Part shown: one piece after another, positions 1-11,991 of the stretch
Position numbering within the stretch: position 1 is the stretch's first letter
Layout of the letters: each line of letters begins with the position of its first letter
Assembly: GCF_016801865.2 (NCBI RefSeq)
Contig: NC_068939.1
Span: 43,067,114 to 43,131,113, forward strand
Length of the DNA: 64,000 nucleotides
From: Culex pipiens pallens
Lineage: Eukaryota; Arthropoda; Insecta; Diptera; Culicidae
Reading direction: 5' to 3'
Translations under genes and position numbers: made by a program
Notes under the pieces: model-generated
What the model saw: the letters and a program-made list of their open reading frames with translations, nothing else
Told to the model about the DNA's origin: nothing
The model's database searches: none

Positions 1-575
1 TCATTTGACCCAATATCACCCCCTCTAAGAGGTGTGATTGGTTCAATTTTCAAACTAAGGTTAAGGCATTTAAGGTAGTGTTCATCAAAATCCACCATAT
101 TTGGGAAAATGTTAGTAAACTATCTAAGAACAAATCTAGGTTGAAAGATTTTTGATGTTACTTAAATTGTTTTTGTTAAGAAATTACGAGAGGTGTATCG
201 TTTTTTGACCCATAGTCACCCCCACTGACGGTATTCAAATTTAACTTGAGGGTCACAGAATTCAAATTTGATGTTAAAAGTAAGAAAATAAATGACTCTA
301 GAATAAATGCACAGTTGAGTGTTATTCATAAGTCAAACATGTTCAATTATTCATGTAAGTCCAAATATTCATTTGCGGATAACTACCTACCTTGAATTGA
401 ATACAAGAGTTAAAGTAACCTATCCGAAAGCTACTCTTATCTCAAATTCCAGACATTTTAATTAATAGCCAATAAATCTAGAACGTTTCTTTTAAAACCT
501 GTCTGGCTTCTTTAAAAAACCAGAAACAAAAAAATAGATTAACAGTTCATATTTTACAAGTCAACAAGTCACTAT
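1..575. other. AT-rich edge region, no gene seen
   Basis: No open frame of coding character is visible on either strand. The stretch holds the left copy of a 121-bp direct repeat (173-293) and a GACCCA-type repeat that recurs near 4.1 and 6.36 kb. It reads as decayed repeat DNA. Confidence 0.5.
173..293 (+). repeat. 121-bp direct repeat, left copy
   Basis: This segment recurs at 6322-6442 in the same orientation, apparently without a difference by eye. It begins TTGTTAAGAAATTACGAG and ends AGTAAGAAAATAAAT. Flanking bases differ on both sides, so the match has sharp borders. It may be a short dispersed element rather than a segmental duplication. Confidence 0.8.
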
Positions 576-1487
576 TAGGTTTTACGCCGCACAGTGGATC
601 CAGGTGTGACAAAAATCAAAAAATGAAAGTTAAATTTCAGTAGTGTTAGTATTTTTTCTCATACATTCAAACACACTTTCCCAAATTTTGAGCAAGATTG
701 GATGGAATTTGAATTTTTGGCGGCTTTGAGAGTGCAGACATTTTTGTTATTTCTAGTAGCTGAAACTTCAAAATTCGCAAAAAATATTTTTTCTTAAAAC
801 TTGCATAACTCCGCCAATTTTAAACCAAATTTGATTCTTCTGGCTGCATTCGAAAGGTATTTAAAAGTTGTTAATTTTACTGTTCTTGAAATTTTGATGG
901 ACCCCTCCCCCCTTTTTAGCTATTCAAACGAAAGAAAGCATTAACTATTTTCAAGATTTTTTCGAATTTCAACCCTTCAGGAACAATTTTGTACGGGTGT
1001 TAACAAAGTTCCGTATGCAGTTTCTGTCATGAAATGTAATGTACTTTCAGACTGTGTATAGCAAATTTTGCTCATACTTGCTCGAAAGATCAAAATTTGC
1101 ATGTTTCTAAAAAAAGTCAAAGTGGATCTACTCTATTCACGAATCGGATCAAAAAGTCAGATATGGCAATCGCCTTATGATTTTTCTTCATATTCAAGAT
1201 ATCAACGAATGTACTAAAATAATACTGGATTTTGGATTTCTTAGGGTACCAAGATTCCCCCCCCCCCCTCCCCCTCTCCATCGTCTTTTTATGATTTGGT
1301 TAAATATTCCTCTTGGAATGACTGAAAACTTCAACGGTGAAATTACTTTCTATCGTAAAATTTCACATGTGCTTGTGTGCTATCTTGTGATCCATCTGCT
1401 GAAAAAGATAGGACGTGTCACAAAATAGCACACAAGCTACGATGTGTATTTGCGTGGAGAATTATTGGAACAAAGTGGTGTGGGCAG

Positions 1488-3989
1488 TAGTGTGGTTCAG
1501 GGTCCCTTGGAAAAGCAAAAATGTCAGCTAGACCGTTGCATTGTTGATAAAATCATTGTTCTATGTCTCCTGAAGCTCCCCTGAAATTTTCAGCAAATTT
1601 GGTTCAGGTTTCGTCACAGCTCTTTAGCATTTAAGTTTGCATGGTATTTGCATGGGAAATCTTCAAGTTTTTAATTTTCTAAATGCAAAAAATCTTCTAC
1701 CGAACCAAAAATTCTGAAACTTCAGATATATATCAAAAATAATATAGGGAACAATTTTGTTGAACACTTCAACTTAATCTGAGCAGAACTGACTTAGTTA
1801 TAAGTGGATTAAGTTAAGGTGTCGAAGTTGTGTTTTGCAAAGGGCCTCTTTCGCCAAATTTTCACCTGATGGATCACTTTGATCGATGGCAAATCGTTTG
1901 ACAACTTGTTTGTTGTTGATGTCAGAAGAAAAAAAATGGAACGGCGGCTTCAACTTCAGTGGAACAAATTAATCCGTTTTCTTCGTCTTTTCAGGTTAAA
2001 TTTGAAGATAAGCTTTTGGCCAGCGAAGTTCATGACTTGGACCCGATCTCTAGAACAAGACGGATTCAAGGATTTTTTTCAGCAACTTATTCAGGGCTTC
2101 TATTTAGTGTGGGAGTTGATGTGTTCCGTGGTGGTTTATTGAGGTGCTGACCGACGTTCGCGCTCCGGCGATGTACGTGGGGCCAGCTCTACTCTGCCGT
2201 TTCCCCCTTACTGGGAGGTGGAAAGCTGGGGGAGGTCTATTGGTTGATTGGTGGCTTGTAGTTGCACCTGCAATCTTCGTCACCGGTGCAGCGTTTCTTC
2301 CACATGAGGGATGCATTCTTTAGTGCCGAATATTCTAAGGGAAAGCCGACAGACGTTACATCTTTTTCTAAACCGGGCATGCCGAGAAGGGGGGCCTCAT
2401 TAGCGATGGAGGCCAGCAGACTGAGGGTTGTCACCCTTAATGGCTATGGCGCGGAGGAGGTCATTATCAGATGCCGCACAGGACTTACACTGACTACGCT
2501 GACCACTTATAAGAGACCATCATTACCACTTATAAGGGCAAACATCGCGGCGGTGAGGCAATCCAAACGTCTTTTGAAATCTCGCGCCCATCCACCCCGA
2601 GATTCGAACTGACGACCTTTGGATTGCGAGTCCAACTGCCAAATACGACGCTATCCAGGCAGATTTGTTTCCCAAGGACTCCTCACCTGGACTGAGCTTA
2701 CGACCTAAATTCTGGGTTTGGCCAGGACCGACATTTACTTTCCCATCCGACGGAAGGCGTGATCAGACAAATCTCGTCTCGAAAAATACCATCTGGGTCG
2801 ACTAGGACTTAATCCAGGCCAAGAGGCTTATCATTACACCACCGGACCCCGCACACGATTACCCACAAATCTATCCTAAATCTAGTCAATCTTTACTATC
2901 CAGGGGTCCGAGTGGACAGTTCACGCTCGTTACACATGGAAGTGCGGAACCAGATGATTAAGTTAGTGTGCGTGCATCCGGTTTGGTCAGCGTAGTCAGT
3001 GTAAGTCCTGTGCGGCATCCTCCGCGCCATAGCCATTAAGGATGACAACCCTCAGTCTGCTGGCTCCATCGCTAATGAGGCCCCCCTTCTCGGCATGCCC
3101 GGTTTAGAAAAAGATGTAACGTCTGTCGGCTTTCCCTTGGAATATTCGGCACTAAAGATTGCATCCCACATGTGGAAGAAACGCTGCACCGGTGACGGAG
3201 ATTGCAGGTGCAACTACAAGCCACCAATCAACCAATAGACCTCCCCCAGCTTTCCCCCTCCCAGTAAGGGGGAAACGGCAGAGTAGAGCTGGCCCCATGT
3301 ACATCGCCGGAGCGCGAACGTCGGTCAGCACCTCAATAAACCACCACGGAACACATCAACTCCCACACTAAATAGAAGCCCTGAATAAGTTGCTGAAAAA
3401 AATCCTTGAATCCGTCTTGTTCTAGAGATCGGGTCCAAGTCATGATCTTCGCTGGCCAAAAGCTTATCTTCAAATTTAACCTGAAAAGACGAAGAAAACG
3501 GATTAATTTGTTCCACTGAAGTTGAAACCGCCGTTCCATTTTTTTTTCTTCTGACATCAACAACAAACAAGTTGTCAAACGATTTGCCATCGATCAAAGT
3601 GATCCATCAGGTGAAAATTTGGCGAAAGAGGCCCTTTGCAAAACACAACATCGACACCATCACTTAATCCACTTATAACTAAGTCAGTTCTGCTCAGATT
3701 AAGTTGAAGTGTTCTACAAAATTGTTCCCTATATTATTTTTGATATATATCTGAAGTTTCAGAATTTTTTATTCGGTAGAAGATTTTTTGCATTAAGAAA
3801 ATTAAAAACTTGAAGATTTCCCATGCAAATACCATGCAAACTTAAATGCTAAAGAGCTGTGACGAAACCTGAACCAAATTTGCTGAAAATTTCAGGGGAG
3901 TTTCAGGAGACATAGAACAATGATTTTATCAACAATGCAACGGTCAGCTAGACCATTTTTGCATTTCCAAGGGGCCCTGAACCACACTA
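1488..3989. mobile_element. Large foldback element, 8-bp target duplication
   Basis: Two long inverted arms (about 1488-2508 and 2976-3989) are nearly identical, so each short frame in one arm reappears on the other strand of the other arm. The ends are TAGTGTGGTTCAGGG and its complement. The perfect 8-bp direct repeat GTGGGCAG lies immediately outside both ends (1480-1487 and 3990-3997), which fits hAT- or P-type transposition. The 460-bp loop contains a tRNA-derived SINE. No transposase is seen, so this is a non-autonomous element. Confidence 0.8.
2585..2852 (-). mobile_element. tRNA-derived SINE, Twin-like
   Basis: On the minus strand it carries a tRNA B-box-like GGTTCGAAT-type stretch (plus strand GAGATTCGAACTGACGACC). 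Further on it contains a conserved body with TCCGACGGAAGGCGTG and GACAAATCTCGTCTCGAAAA. A second, better preserved copy is at about 24875-25265, where two tRNA-like units can be seen. A two-unit tRNA-like SINE is known from Culex as Twin; assignment to that family is from memory and tentative. Confidence 0.5.
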
Positions 3990-4046
3990 GTGGGCAGTGA
4001 TAAACATATTAGTTAATGAGCAATTGCAAACATTTTAATGAAAACT

Positions 4047-4152
4047 GTCATCAGGGATGACATTGGGTCTGGTGGGTGAGATACAGTCATACAAAATTGC
4101 TAAAATTTGTATGACCCAATCTCACCCCAGTCCTAATGTCACCCCTGATGAC
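4047..4152. repeat. Small palindromic element of about 106 bp
   Basis: The left half reads GTCATCAGGGATGACATTGG and the right half is its near complement ending CACCCCTGATGAC, around a short AT-rich loop. It could form a long hairpin. The repeated TGACCCA and TCACCCC words also occur near 1-40 and 210 in this window. Confidence 0.55.
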
Positions 4153-5617
4153 GGTACATACTTTTTTTGGTACGATGGATTTTCTTGTGGGAATCCTAAC
4201 CAACTTTCAACTGTCCCAAAAAGTCTTCCTAAAAGCAGTTTTTACCTTACATATTTTTATGTGTAGCTTAGTACATAAAAAGCAGAGCAGACCTTGGCTC
4301 GAGTCGTGGATGAAGAGAGGAGGGAAGATGGGAAATAAAAAAAAAATCAAAACTTTATTCTCAACTTTTTAAATGTATCACAAATTACTCTAATTAATAA
4401 CTCTAATGCAAAAAAAGTTAATGATTTATTAATTTTGTAGATGACGATCTTTGTTTTGCACCCTAGTATTTGGGGAATATTCGAAAGGGGAAGGAGATGA
4501 AAACTTGAAAGGAAATTTCCGTTGGCCTCAACAAAAATCTAGAGTTTTTTTAAGTCCTTTAATTTATTGTGTTTCATATGTTTATACGACCTTTAAAAAC
4601 TCTAGAAATGTCTTCTGATCTTTTCCTACCTAAACTACAGATACTACTAAAATGTTATGATAATCTCATAGAAGCCAAATAACACTTTTCCTCAAATACA
4701 CAAATTTTGGAACACCCTATTAACTGGACCACCCTAACGTTACTACTTTACTGACCCTGATCAACTTTCGGAAGATGACAAAGCTATTATTTTAAAGTTT
4801 GGTATCTACGAATTTTGTATAACAAAATCTCGGTTATTGAGGATTGTGATATGGTACCACCCTAACATTTTATTTATTAAAATTCACACACACACAAAAT
4901 CAAAATTCCAAGCTACTATTGATATAAAAAAATACAATTTCAGCAATAAAAAAAAATGTTGAAAAAATAATAATTTATGAACCACCCTAATGCTCTTAGA
5001 TTTTATTTCATGAAAAAATAAATGTATTTTTTGAATTCAGCTTCCGAAAATCACCCTAATATGACATATTTGATAGAATATCTGACATTTTTTAATTTTG
5101 TCACACCTTTGTTCGGAGAGGATCCACTGTGCGCCGACTCGAATTTCAGGTTAGAAATTTGACAGCTTCGCTGCACTGTTTACATTTTGTGCACGTGTGT
5201 CCCAGCAAAAATGGGTGTGCGTGTGCGCTCGTGACGTCACGCTGTAAAACCTAATTGATTGATCGAGACTCTAGGAAATTTATACAAATCAGAATAGTTG
5301 GATCTGGTACATTTCGCCGAATGTTGTTTCGCCGAAGGTCGTTTCGCCGATTTTTTTAAGTACTGTTTGGGGGTCATCCAAAAACCACGTAGACGCTGAA
5401 GGGCTTGTGTGGGGGTTGTTTTTTTGTTAAGATTTCTACATTGTATAAATAGTTGAGAGATGGTCTCTTATGCTATTTAATAAAAGTGTTTTTAATTTCA
5501 TGTATTTTAAAAATGCTCTTTTTTAGTTTTTTGTTGTTGTTTTTTACTGCTTAATGCTTAGTTAGAAAGAATTACAGAACGTTAGTAATTGTATCAATAA
5601 AATCTGCAAGCTTGTAA

Positions 5618-6186
5618 TCAGAAAACTTCATTACTATTCTCTGTCAGCTCCATCCTCAACCTTACTTTAGCGACCTCGGAAGTGTCCGGTGCGTGGGTAT
5701 GATCCTTAACGGTGGAACAAACCAGGTGTCGGTTGTCTCGAAGTCTTGAATTGAGCCTTGCCGAACAACTTGCCACTTCCTTCTTCGTTTTGTTGCGATA
5801 TTTGCATTCCCAGTAGTAGGTGTCTTCGGTCTACAGCAATTGAAAAGCTTTTGAAATTCCTGCTTCTTATCTAGAAATTCATACAAACTTACCAGTCGAT
5901 TGAGGCTGTACATGTATCCACCGAACAGCAAAACGTCTCCACCGCGCGAACTCTTCAAAATTTCGCCGTAATTTTCCATTTTCTTCACAAAAGCGAACCG
6001 ACCTGGATGGAATCCCGATTGAAAATGACTTTTCACCAACAGTATTTCCATGAAGTTGTTCAAAAAATAACAATCTCTTGGCAACAAGTTTAACAAAGAC
6101 AAGATTACTGTAGAGGCAAACTCTTTCAGAATAGTTTTGTTAGACCCTTTTTTGTTTAAAAAACTGCTGCATAAATTCACAGACAA
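5618..6186 (-). CDS. FLYWCH-type zinc-finger protein, small
   Basis: Two exons joined across a 62-bp GT/AG intron give a FLYWCH finger. Exon 5979-5893 encodes a start with ENYGEILKSSRGG...GYMYSLNRL. Exon 5830-5618 encodes TEDTYYWECKYRN, then the second cysteine in CSAR, and a histidine pair in KDHTHAPD, before a stop at 5620-5618. The order F/Y...GY.Y...YYWxCxxR...C.AR...H.H is the FLYWCH signature; such domains bind DNA or partner proteins in mod(mdg4)-like insect regulators. From the ATG at 5979 the product is 99 residues; the same frame stays open to another ATG at 6186 (168 residues), whose lysine- and phenylalanine-rich lead looks less coding-like. No BTB domain is seen nearby. It may be a stand-alone gene, or a terminal exon pair of a larger gene whose upstream exons lie to the right. 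Confidence 0.65.
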
Positions 6187-6321
6187 TATTAAATATTATT
6201 TGTTTGAAAAAGTGTGAAACAAAAAAAATATTTTTCAAACAGTGGATAATTTCCACAGACATGTACATTGAAGTCAGATTTTTCATTTACCTATGATTTT
6301 CAAAGAACTGCTCTATCGTGC

Positions 6322-6442
6322 TTGTTAAGAAATTACGAGAGGTGTATCGTTTTTTGACCCATAGTCACCCCCACTGACGGTATTCAAATTTAACTTGAGG
6401 GTCACAGAATTCAAATTTGATGTTAAAAGTAAGAAAATAAAT
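6322..6442 (+). repeat. 121-bp direct repeat, right copy
   Basis: Same-orientation copy of 173-293. It lies just upstream (on the gene's strand) of the FLYWCH gene at 5618-6186. No coding content is seen. Confidence 0.8.
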
Positions 6443-6983
6443 CAAACGAAAAAACTTTTTTGTTCAAGATTCAATTATTCAAAGTCCCATACAAATCGAT
6501 TGATCGACAATCAAATCATTTTTTGAATAGTTTAAACATACAACAATTTCCAAAAATAGATCAAAAGGTACTAAAATTGATACATTACGCCGTACCCAAA
6601 CTAAAAACTAAGCCAGCCTTACACTGCCAACCTTTGCTCCAGCTCCCTAATCAAACCCGTCCCGAAAATTCCCCAAAATATCGATTGCGTCTTTCCTCCT
6701 GATAAAAGTGATCCCAAAACAAATTACACAAAAGAATTGACCAAGATAAACCCGCCTCGCTACGGCAATCTACTCCAATGCAACTGTGGCCGATAGCCTG
6801 AGCCAATAGGGTAAACGTAAACCTAGCTCAAAATGCAACGAGTCGCTGAGTACTCTGAGAGAACACACAACCGCCATGGTGTCCGTTATCACCACGGTGT
6901 TGGTTTGGTTTACTTTTTGGGGCCACTCACGATAACACTCAGGCGTGGTTCCTCAGGTCTCAAACTTCGCAGCCTCGTGAGTC
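6443..6983. other. Intergenic, no feature recognised
   Basis: Moderately AT-rich DNA between the FLYWCH gene side and the presumed 5' end of the acyltransferase gene. The short frames present lack biased codon use. Nothing further is supported. Confidence 0.4.
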
Positions 6984-7035
6984 AGTTGGTTCCCGGCCAT
7001 ACTCCAAGTCAGTGTTCTGCGGGCGAGACGTTTTG
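6982..7035 (+). promoter_or_regulatory. Possible core promoter and non-coding first exon of the acyltransferase
   Basis: Two insect initiator-like TCAGT words occur (6982-6986 and 7009-7013) in a locally GC-rich stretch. They are followed by a consensus splice donor, TTTTGC/GTGAGT, at 7035/7036. The first coding exon begins after a good acceptor, TTTCAG, at 7795, so a short untranslated exon spliced over about 760 bp is plausible. No TATA box or properly placed downstream element was seen. Confidence 0.28.
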
Positions 7036-7817
7036 CGTGAGTCATTTTGATTTAATATGTTAATTTCTTTTAAATCGTACCTAATCTCCATGTGAGCGGC
7101 ACGCGAGTTTAACCGGTCAATTTGTGGAATTGGTGCTCATCACCGGCTGGGTTGTAATCTACGTGACCTCGGACCTTGACCAAGTGCTTTTCAACTTGTC
7201 GCGGTACAAAGGTTGACTGGTTGCGGATCTAATCGATAATGTCAGGAGGAGAGTGAATTGTGTTGCTAAGTCTTACATTTTTGGAAAGAGGTGTTATCAA
7301 CAAGTCGTCAAATGCATTGTTGATCTGAACAGGGTGGCTACTTACTAAGTAATATTGAGAACTCGAACATTTTTTCAGTTTCCTAAGTGTAATTAAAGTG
7401 AAAAGGGACGCCATAACTTAAACAGCTTCTGATCAATTTCTGGCCTCGACAGATTTCTTAATCGTCTGCAAGAAAACCAGAACTTCGTAAGTTACTTCAG
7501 AGTGCGTGAAGTTTTCAATAATGATTTCATAACAGATGTAGACATAAAAAGGCTGGATTTAAAATACAGGCGCTTTATGGAACAAAGCTCATGAAACAGT
7601 GAAAATTTAATTATCGAGAAAACTTTCATTACTTGGAATTACATGAACTATGGTCAACTGATTTTGTGAAGGTTTCTACGATAAATTCAAACTTGTATAA
7701 ATGTTTGAATGCATTTTATAAATAATTAAAGTGTTCACTTTCTTAGAAGTTTGAAGCCTTTCCAACCTTCTAAACAACCCCACTTCACATTTCAGGTGAA
7801 AAACAACCGATCAAAAA

Positions 7818-10800
7818 ATGAGGAAAATCGAGTGGGCACCCCTGAATGTGCCCCTGCGGCGCCGCCTGGAAACCCTGAGTGCCTGCGGATGGATGTGCCT
7901 GTTCCTGTTCGGTGAGCTGTGGATGCTGTTGTACTACTTCTACCTGCTGGTAAGAAGCAAACTATTTGACTTTTACTAAGAGTCAATTGACACATTGTTT
8001 TTCTAAGATATTCGGAGGACTCTACGCCAGAACCTTCTGCCTCATCTATGGAATCTTCATCTACATAGACCGAAAAGCAGGAGTTAACGGTGGGCGAGGT
8101 CAAGGGTTAGTTATCAGACTCAGCTCGTAACAACTCAGTCACGTATTTAATTTTCGCAGCTTGAAGTGGTTCCGGAACCTGTACTGCTGGAAGCTGCTCC
8201 AGTCGTACTTCCCGGCAAAGCTGCACAAGACAGTCGATCTGCCGGCGGATCGAAACTATATTTTTGCCGCTTTTCCACACGGAGTGCTCAGGTGAGTAGT
8301 ATCGGCTGAACCGGTTGCTTGCACTCTTCTGTGGCTTTGCTTGCTTTTCATTGGTGATCTAAACTATGAGCTTGATCGTTCCCATTGGGCATGGACTTTC
8401 AGGATTATTCACTTCATAACTATATATGATTGTTCTGTAATATGTAGTATTACTGCGGGCGTCAATAATTAGAGTTCACGCGCGGTGATACGACCGCAAG
8501 ATAATGGTCGCATGACAGCCGCATGACAACCGCAGAACAAAATTTTGGCTGTTGTCAAAGGTTGCCTTGAGTTTTCAGCTGACTTTTTGGAAAATATTCA
8601 AAACAAACCCAGTTGACAACCAAATAAACGCAGAATTTCAGTTCAACTTGCAGTTTGATACACTGCGGTAGTTAGGCGGTAATAATCTCCTGTCACTCAC
8701 AGCGAAGGAAAAACGTGATTTTATCTCGCAATAAGCAATATATGTTATTATAAAAAAAACTACAATTTAAAAAAAAGGACACAAAACAAGAATAATTTTC
8801 AAAATTTATTACCAAATATATTTACATTTATTTTAATTAAGCTCAAATTTAAAAGCGATCATATCCTGAAAACAGATATCCAAAGACATGTTTTGTACAT
8901 TTGTCTGACATCATTTGTCTGACTACATCTATCTAACTTGAAGTCGTTGATTTTTGGTAAATTTCGAAACTCTACATAAATAATTGTTTTTTTTAAACGA
9001 CTCCTCCGTTTGGCCCACACACATTTACTGAAAACGTTTTTTTGAAAAGTGTTCTAAACGTAGAAATTTTTAAAAACCTAATTCGGGAATCAATTCTGCA
9101 GACAATTTTACACAAAGTCTCCATATTGACCACTGTTCTAAGTCCAATCCTTGTGAAGTTAAAGCGGTTTTAAAAATAAAAATGTTGAAAAATAGGTTTT
9201 TGTAATTCCGTCGTGAAACTACTTAATTTTCCTGTCCTTCTAGAACGACGAAATAGCCTACTTTTCTGTACCAAAAATAACAGAATCGAATAGCAACACT
9301 TTTCAAAATAAATGCTGAAAAGTTCTACTTTTCAGCACTCAAATGGGTGCTGAAAAGTTGAACTTTTCAGCACTTGTTTCGAAAAGTTGAACTTTTCAGC
9401 ACTTGTTTCGAAAAGTAACACTTTTTAACATTTTTTTGATTTAAACGACTTATTGACAAGGGTTAGTTATACATGAAAATTTGACATAAAATTTCACTCA
9501 GTGTGTGTTTTTTGGAATTGCAAAAAATGTTGTATGGAACTCGTTGTAAAACTTGATTTTTTCAGCACTCTTCCTATTTATCCAACTCGGTGTACCTCGT
9601 TGGATACGACTCGTGCTGAAAAAATCCTCTTTTTGCAACTTGTTGCATAAACTAGTAATTTGATGGTTTTGGCAATTTCTATAGGAAAGACATGATTTTT
9701 CAGTCTCGAAAATATTTTTACCGGAAAGCTCCTCCAATTTCCCATAAGATTGTCTTTGACCACTTTTCAAAATAACTCGTTTTTTGATGATTCAAGCTAA
9801 TTGACTATCCAGATTACTACCATCCACTGAACTACACTGAAATAAATATCCTGTTTCTGCTATGATCAATTTTATTATGCTTATATCTGCCCAGTCACGA
9901 AATATTCTAGCAGAGCTGGTTCTGCCAGAATCCTGCTAGAACGGTTGAACATTTTTGCTAGAATACTGTAAGAATATCCAGCTCTGTGAGAACTCTGCTA
10001 GAATCCTGCTAGAATGTCGTGACTGGGTGTAAGCCCATATTTCCAATTGAAAAGTGGTCAAAGACAATCTTATGGGAAATTGGAGGAGCTTTCTCGTAAA
10101 AATATTATCGAGACTGAAAAATCAAGTCTGTCATATACAAATTGCCAAAACCATCAAAAAATCAACATTTTTATTTTTGAAATCGCTGTAACTTCACAAG
10201 GATTGGATTTAGAACAGTGGTCAATATAGAGACTTTTATGTAAAATTATCTGGAGAATCGATTCCCGTACTTGAATTTTTAAAAATTTTGACGTTTAGAG
10301 CAGTTTTCAAAAAAACCTCTTTATTTTTTCAGGAGAGTTGCTCCATCTTGCACTTTTCGTGAGTCTTTTTGTAAAATCTTTCACAAAAAATTTGAACGAA
10401 AAAAATCGAGGGGTCACCTTTAAATTTCAATTTTAAAATCAAAAAATCTCATGAAAGTAGCATGTTTTTTTCTTTCAGTGTATTTTTTCAGAAAGGCTGT
10501 CAAATTTCCTACAAGTTTGTCTCTGACCAGTTTTTGATGCGATGCAACGGCTACGAAATACAAAAATATTTAAAACACTCACGCCCTTCTCAAATGTTAT
10601 TATCGAGTGAAACTGACTCCATTTACGCAAAAATGGCTTATCTAAGCGTAGGATAACATGTCTACAAAGTTGCATTGAAATCGAAGAGGGTCCGGTACAA
10701 CCGATTCCCTATTTGACATAAAATTGCTCTTCGATTGTTTATTAAAAACATGATTTATACACCGAAAAAAAAATCATGGTAATATTACATCTGGGAAGGG

Positions 10801-11991
10801 GTACATCTTTTATGTCAGAAAAAAGGTGTAATTTTACCTCTGGAAATGTGTAATTTTACCACTTTTCTGGTGTAATGTCACTTTTTCAGTCTAAATAGAG
10901 GTAAAATTACATCATAAAAGAGGTAATATTCAACCTTCCAAAATTACAGCTTCCAAATTTACATTATTTTTTTCTGTGTATAATGTAACTGATTTGCAAT
11001 CGACGATTACTGACCATTTATGTTGCTTGCTGCATAATACATCCTTTTCCAAATTCTATCGTTGTGAAGTGTGAAAAATCGACCATCTTCGTGGTAACAT
11101 TGAAATTGTTTTCGACACCAACCGTAAGTATTACACACGTTCTGTCTGTTTTGGCACATATCTTTGTCGCAATTCTCCTTAGCGAACATTCATGCTCCTT
11201 AATCCAGAACCACATCAAATCTCAAACTCCTTCCAGCACCTCGACCTTCATAAACTACGGCACCGACACCACCGGCTTCTGCCGGCTATTCCCCGGCATC
11301 CGGTCAAAGCCGTGCACCCTGGACTTCCACTTTATCATTCCGTTCTTCCGCGAGCTTCCCCTTAACTGGGGTTTTGCATCGTGTTCATCGGCCAGTATTA
11401 AAAACATGATGACCGCCTCGAACAACCCAAACCATCCGGCCAACCGGGACGGATTCACCTCAAATGCTGCGGTCCTGGTGGTCGGAGGTGCCGCCGAGTC
11501 CTTGCACTGCCGCCCGAACAACTTCAAACTTGTCCTGAAGAAACGGAAAGGATTCTGCAAGATTGCCCTCGAAACGGGAGCCAGCCTCGTACCGGTGCTT
11601 CACTTTGGTGAGCTGGATCTGTTCGATCAACCGCCGAATCCTCCCGGTTCTCCGCTGCGAAACTTCCAGGAGTGGATTAAAAACACCACCGGAATTGCGC
11701 CAGCCGCCTTTCGGGGTGTTGGGTTCTTGCAGAATACCTACGGGATTATTCCAAGGCCAAAGCCATTGAATGCAGTCAGTAAGTATGACTTAACTTCAAA
11801 CAAGTTTAGAATAAGAAACAACATTTATTTCAGTTGGACGCCCGATTGAGATGGGTAAGATCGAGAAGCCAACCCAGGCGGATGTGGATAAGCTGCACGA
11901 AAGATTCTGCAAAGAATTGACGGAGCTGTTTGAGGAAAACAAGCCGAAATTCGTGGAGAATTACCAGAATGTTATGCTGGTGTTTGAGTAG
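7818..11991 (+). CDS. Diacylglycerol/monoacylglycerol acyltransferase, DGAT2 family (isoform with module A)
   Basis: Transfers a fatty acyl group from acyl-CoA to di- or monoacylglycerol at the ER and lipid droplet (family knowledge). Exons: 7818-7949, 8008-8105, 8160-8291, then module A 11237-11778 and 11834-11991. They splice in frame to 353 residues, the usual family length. Exons 1-2 encode two hydrophobic segments (about residues 23-65). Exon 3 encodes NYIFAAFPHGVL, the active-site HPHG motif with Phe in place of the first His, as also found in fungal enzymes. Module A supplies GTDTTGF...FPGIRS, FRELPLNWG, the GGAAESLHCRP glycerolipid motif and RKGFCKIALETGASLVPV...FGE. The start has a good context (AAAAATGAG) just after an acceptor at 7795. 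Intron 3 is about 2.9 kb and repeat-filled. Two further modules (B, C) can replace A. No canonical AATAAA follows the module A stop. Substrate choice (DGAT versus MGAT) cannot be told from sequence. Confidence 0.9.
9312..9425 (+). repeat. Short tandem hairpin repeats
   Basis: The unit AAAAGTTGAACTTTTCAGCA recurs with TTGTTTCG spacers. Each unit is self-complementary (AAAAGTT/AACTTTT), so the transcript could form a row of small hairpins. It lies inside the left arm of the foldback element. Confidence 0.6.
9890..10027. mobile_element. 138-bp miniature inverted-repeat element
   Basis: The ends are CCCAGTCACGA and TCGTGACTGGG. Internal copies of CTAGCAG/CTGCTAG (TTCTAGCAG, CCTGCTAGAA) repeat on both strands. 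No coding potential is seen. Confidence 0.6.
10760..10978 (+). mobile_element. 219-bp TA-flanked miniature element, copy 1
   Basis: Ends CACCGAAAAAAAAATCATGG and ATTTTTTTCTGTG form imperfect inverted repeats, with TA directly outside both ends. Near-identical copies are at 60811-61028 (same strand) and 61214-61382 (inverted, shorter). The interior repeats GGTAAAATTAC-like words. Confidence 0.7.

Larger units (their letters stand above)
576..5253. mobile_element. Composite element with diverged terminal inverted repeats
   Basis: The left end reads TAGGTTTTACGCCGCACAGT and continues through GGATCC and AGGTGTGACAAA. The right end carries the inverted forms in mirror order: TTTGTCACACCT near 5098, GGATCCACTGTGC near 5120, and GTAAAACCTA at the border, with about 90 extra bases inside the right arm. 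The interior has no transposase frame. It holds a nested foldback (1488-3989), a small hairpin element (4047-4152) and repeated CCACCCTAA motifs between 4.7 and 5.05 kb. No clear target duplication was found, so the outer limits are tentative. Confidence 0.45.
9050..10310. mobile_element. Foldback element with unequal arms
   Basis: The left arm (about 9050-9770) and right arm (about 10040-10310) are inverted copies: the short frame starting MKSGQRQSYGKLEELS occurs in both, facing each other. The left arm carries extra sequence near 9215-9640. The space between holds a separate miniature element. Relatives lie at 10490-10680 and 57690-58110, sharing TTTGTCT(C/T)TGACCA and the GATGCAACGGCT word. 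Confidence 0.55.
8292..11236. other. Acyltransferase intron 3, repeat-rich
   Basis: Separates the shared exons from module A. It contains a split foldback (about 9050-10310), a 138-bp miniature element (9890-10027), hairpin-forming tandem repeats (9312-9425) and a 219-bp TA-flanked element (10760-10978). A GTAAGTATT donor-like site at 11123 is conserved upstream of module B. No other coding exon was recognised. Confidence 0.6.
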
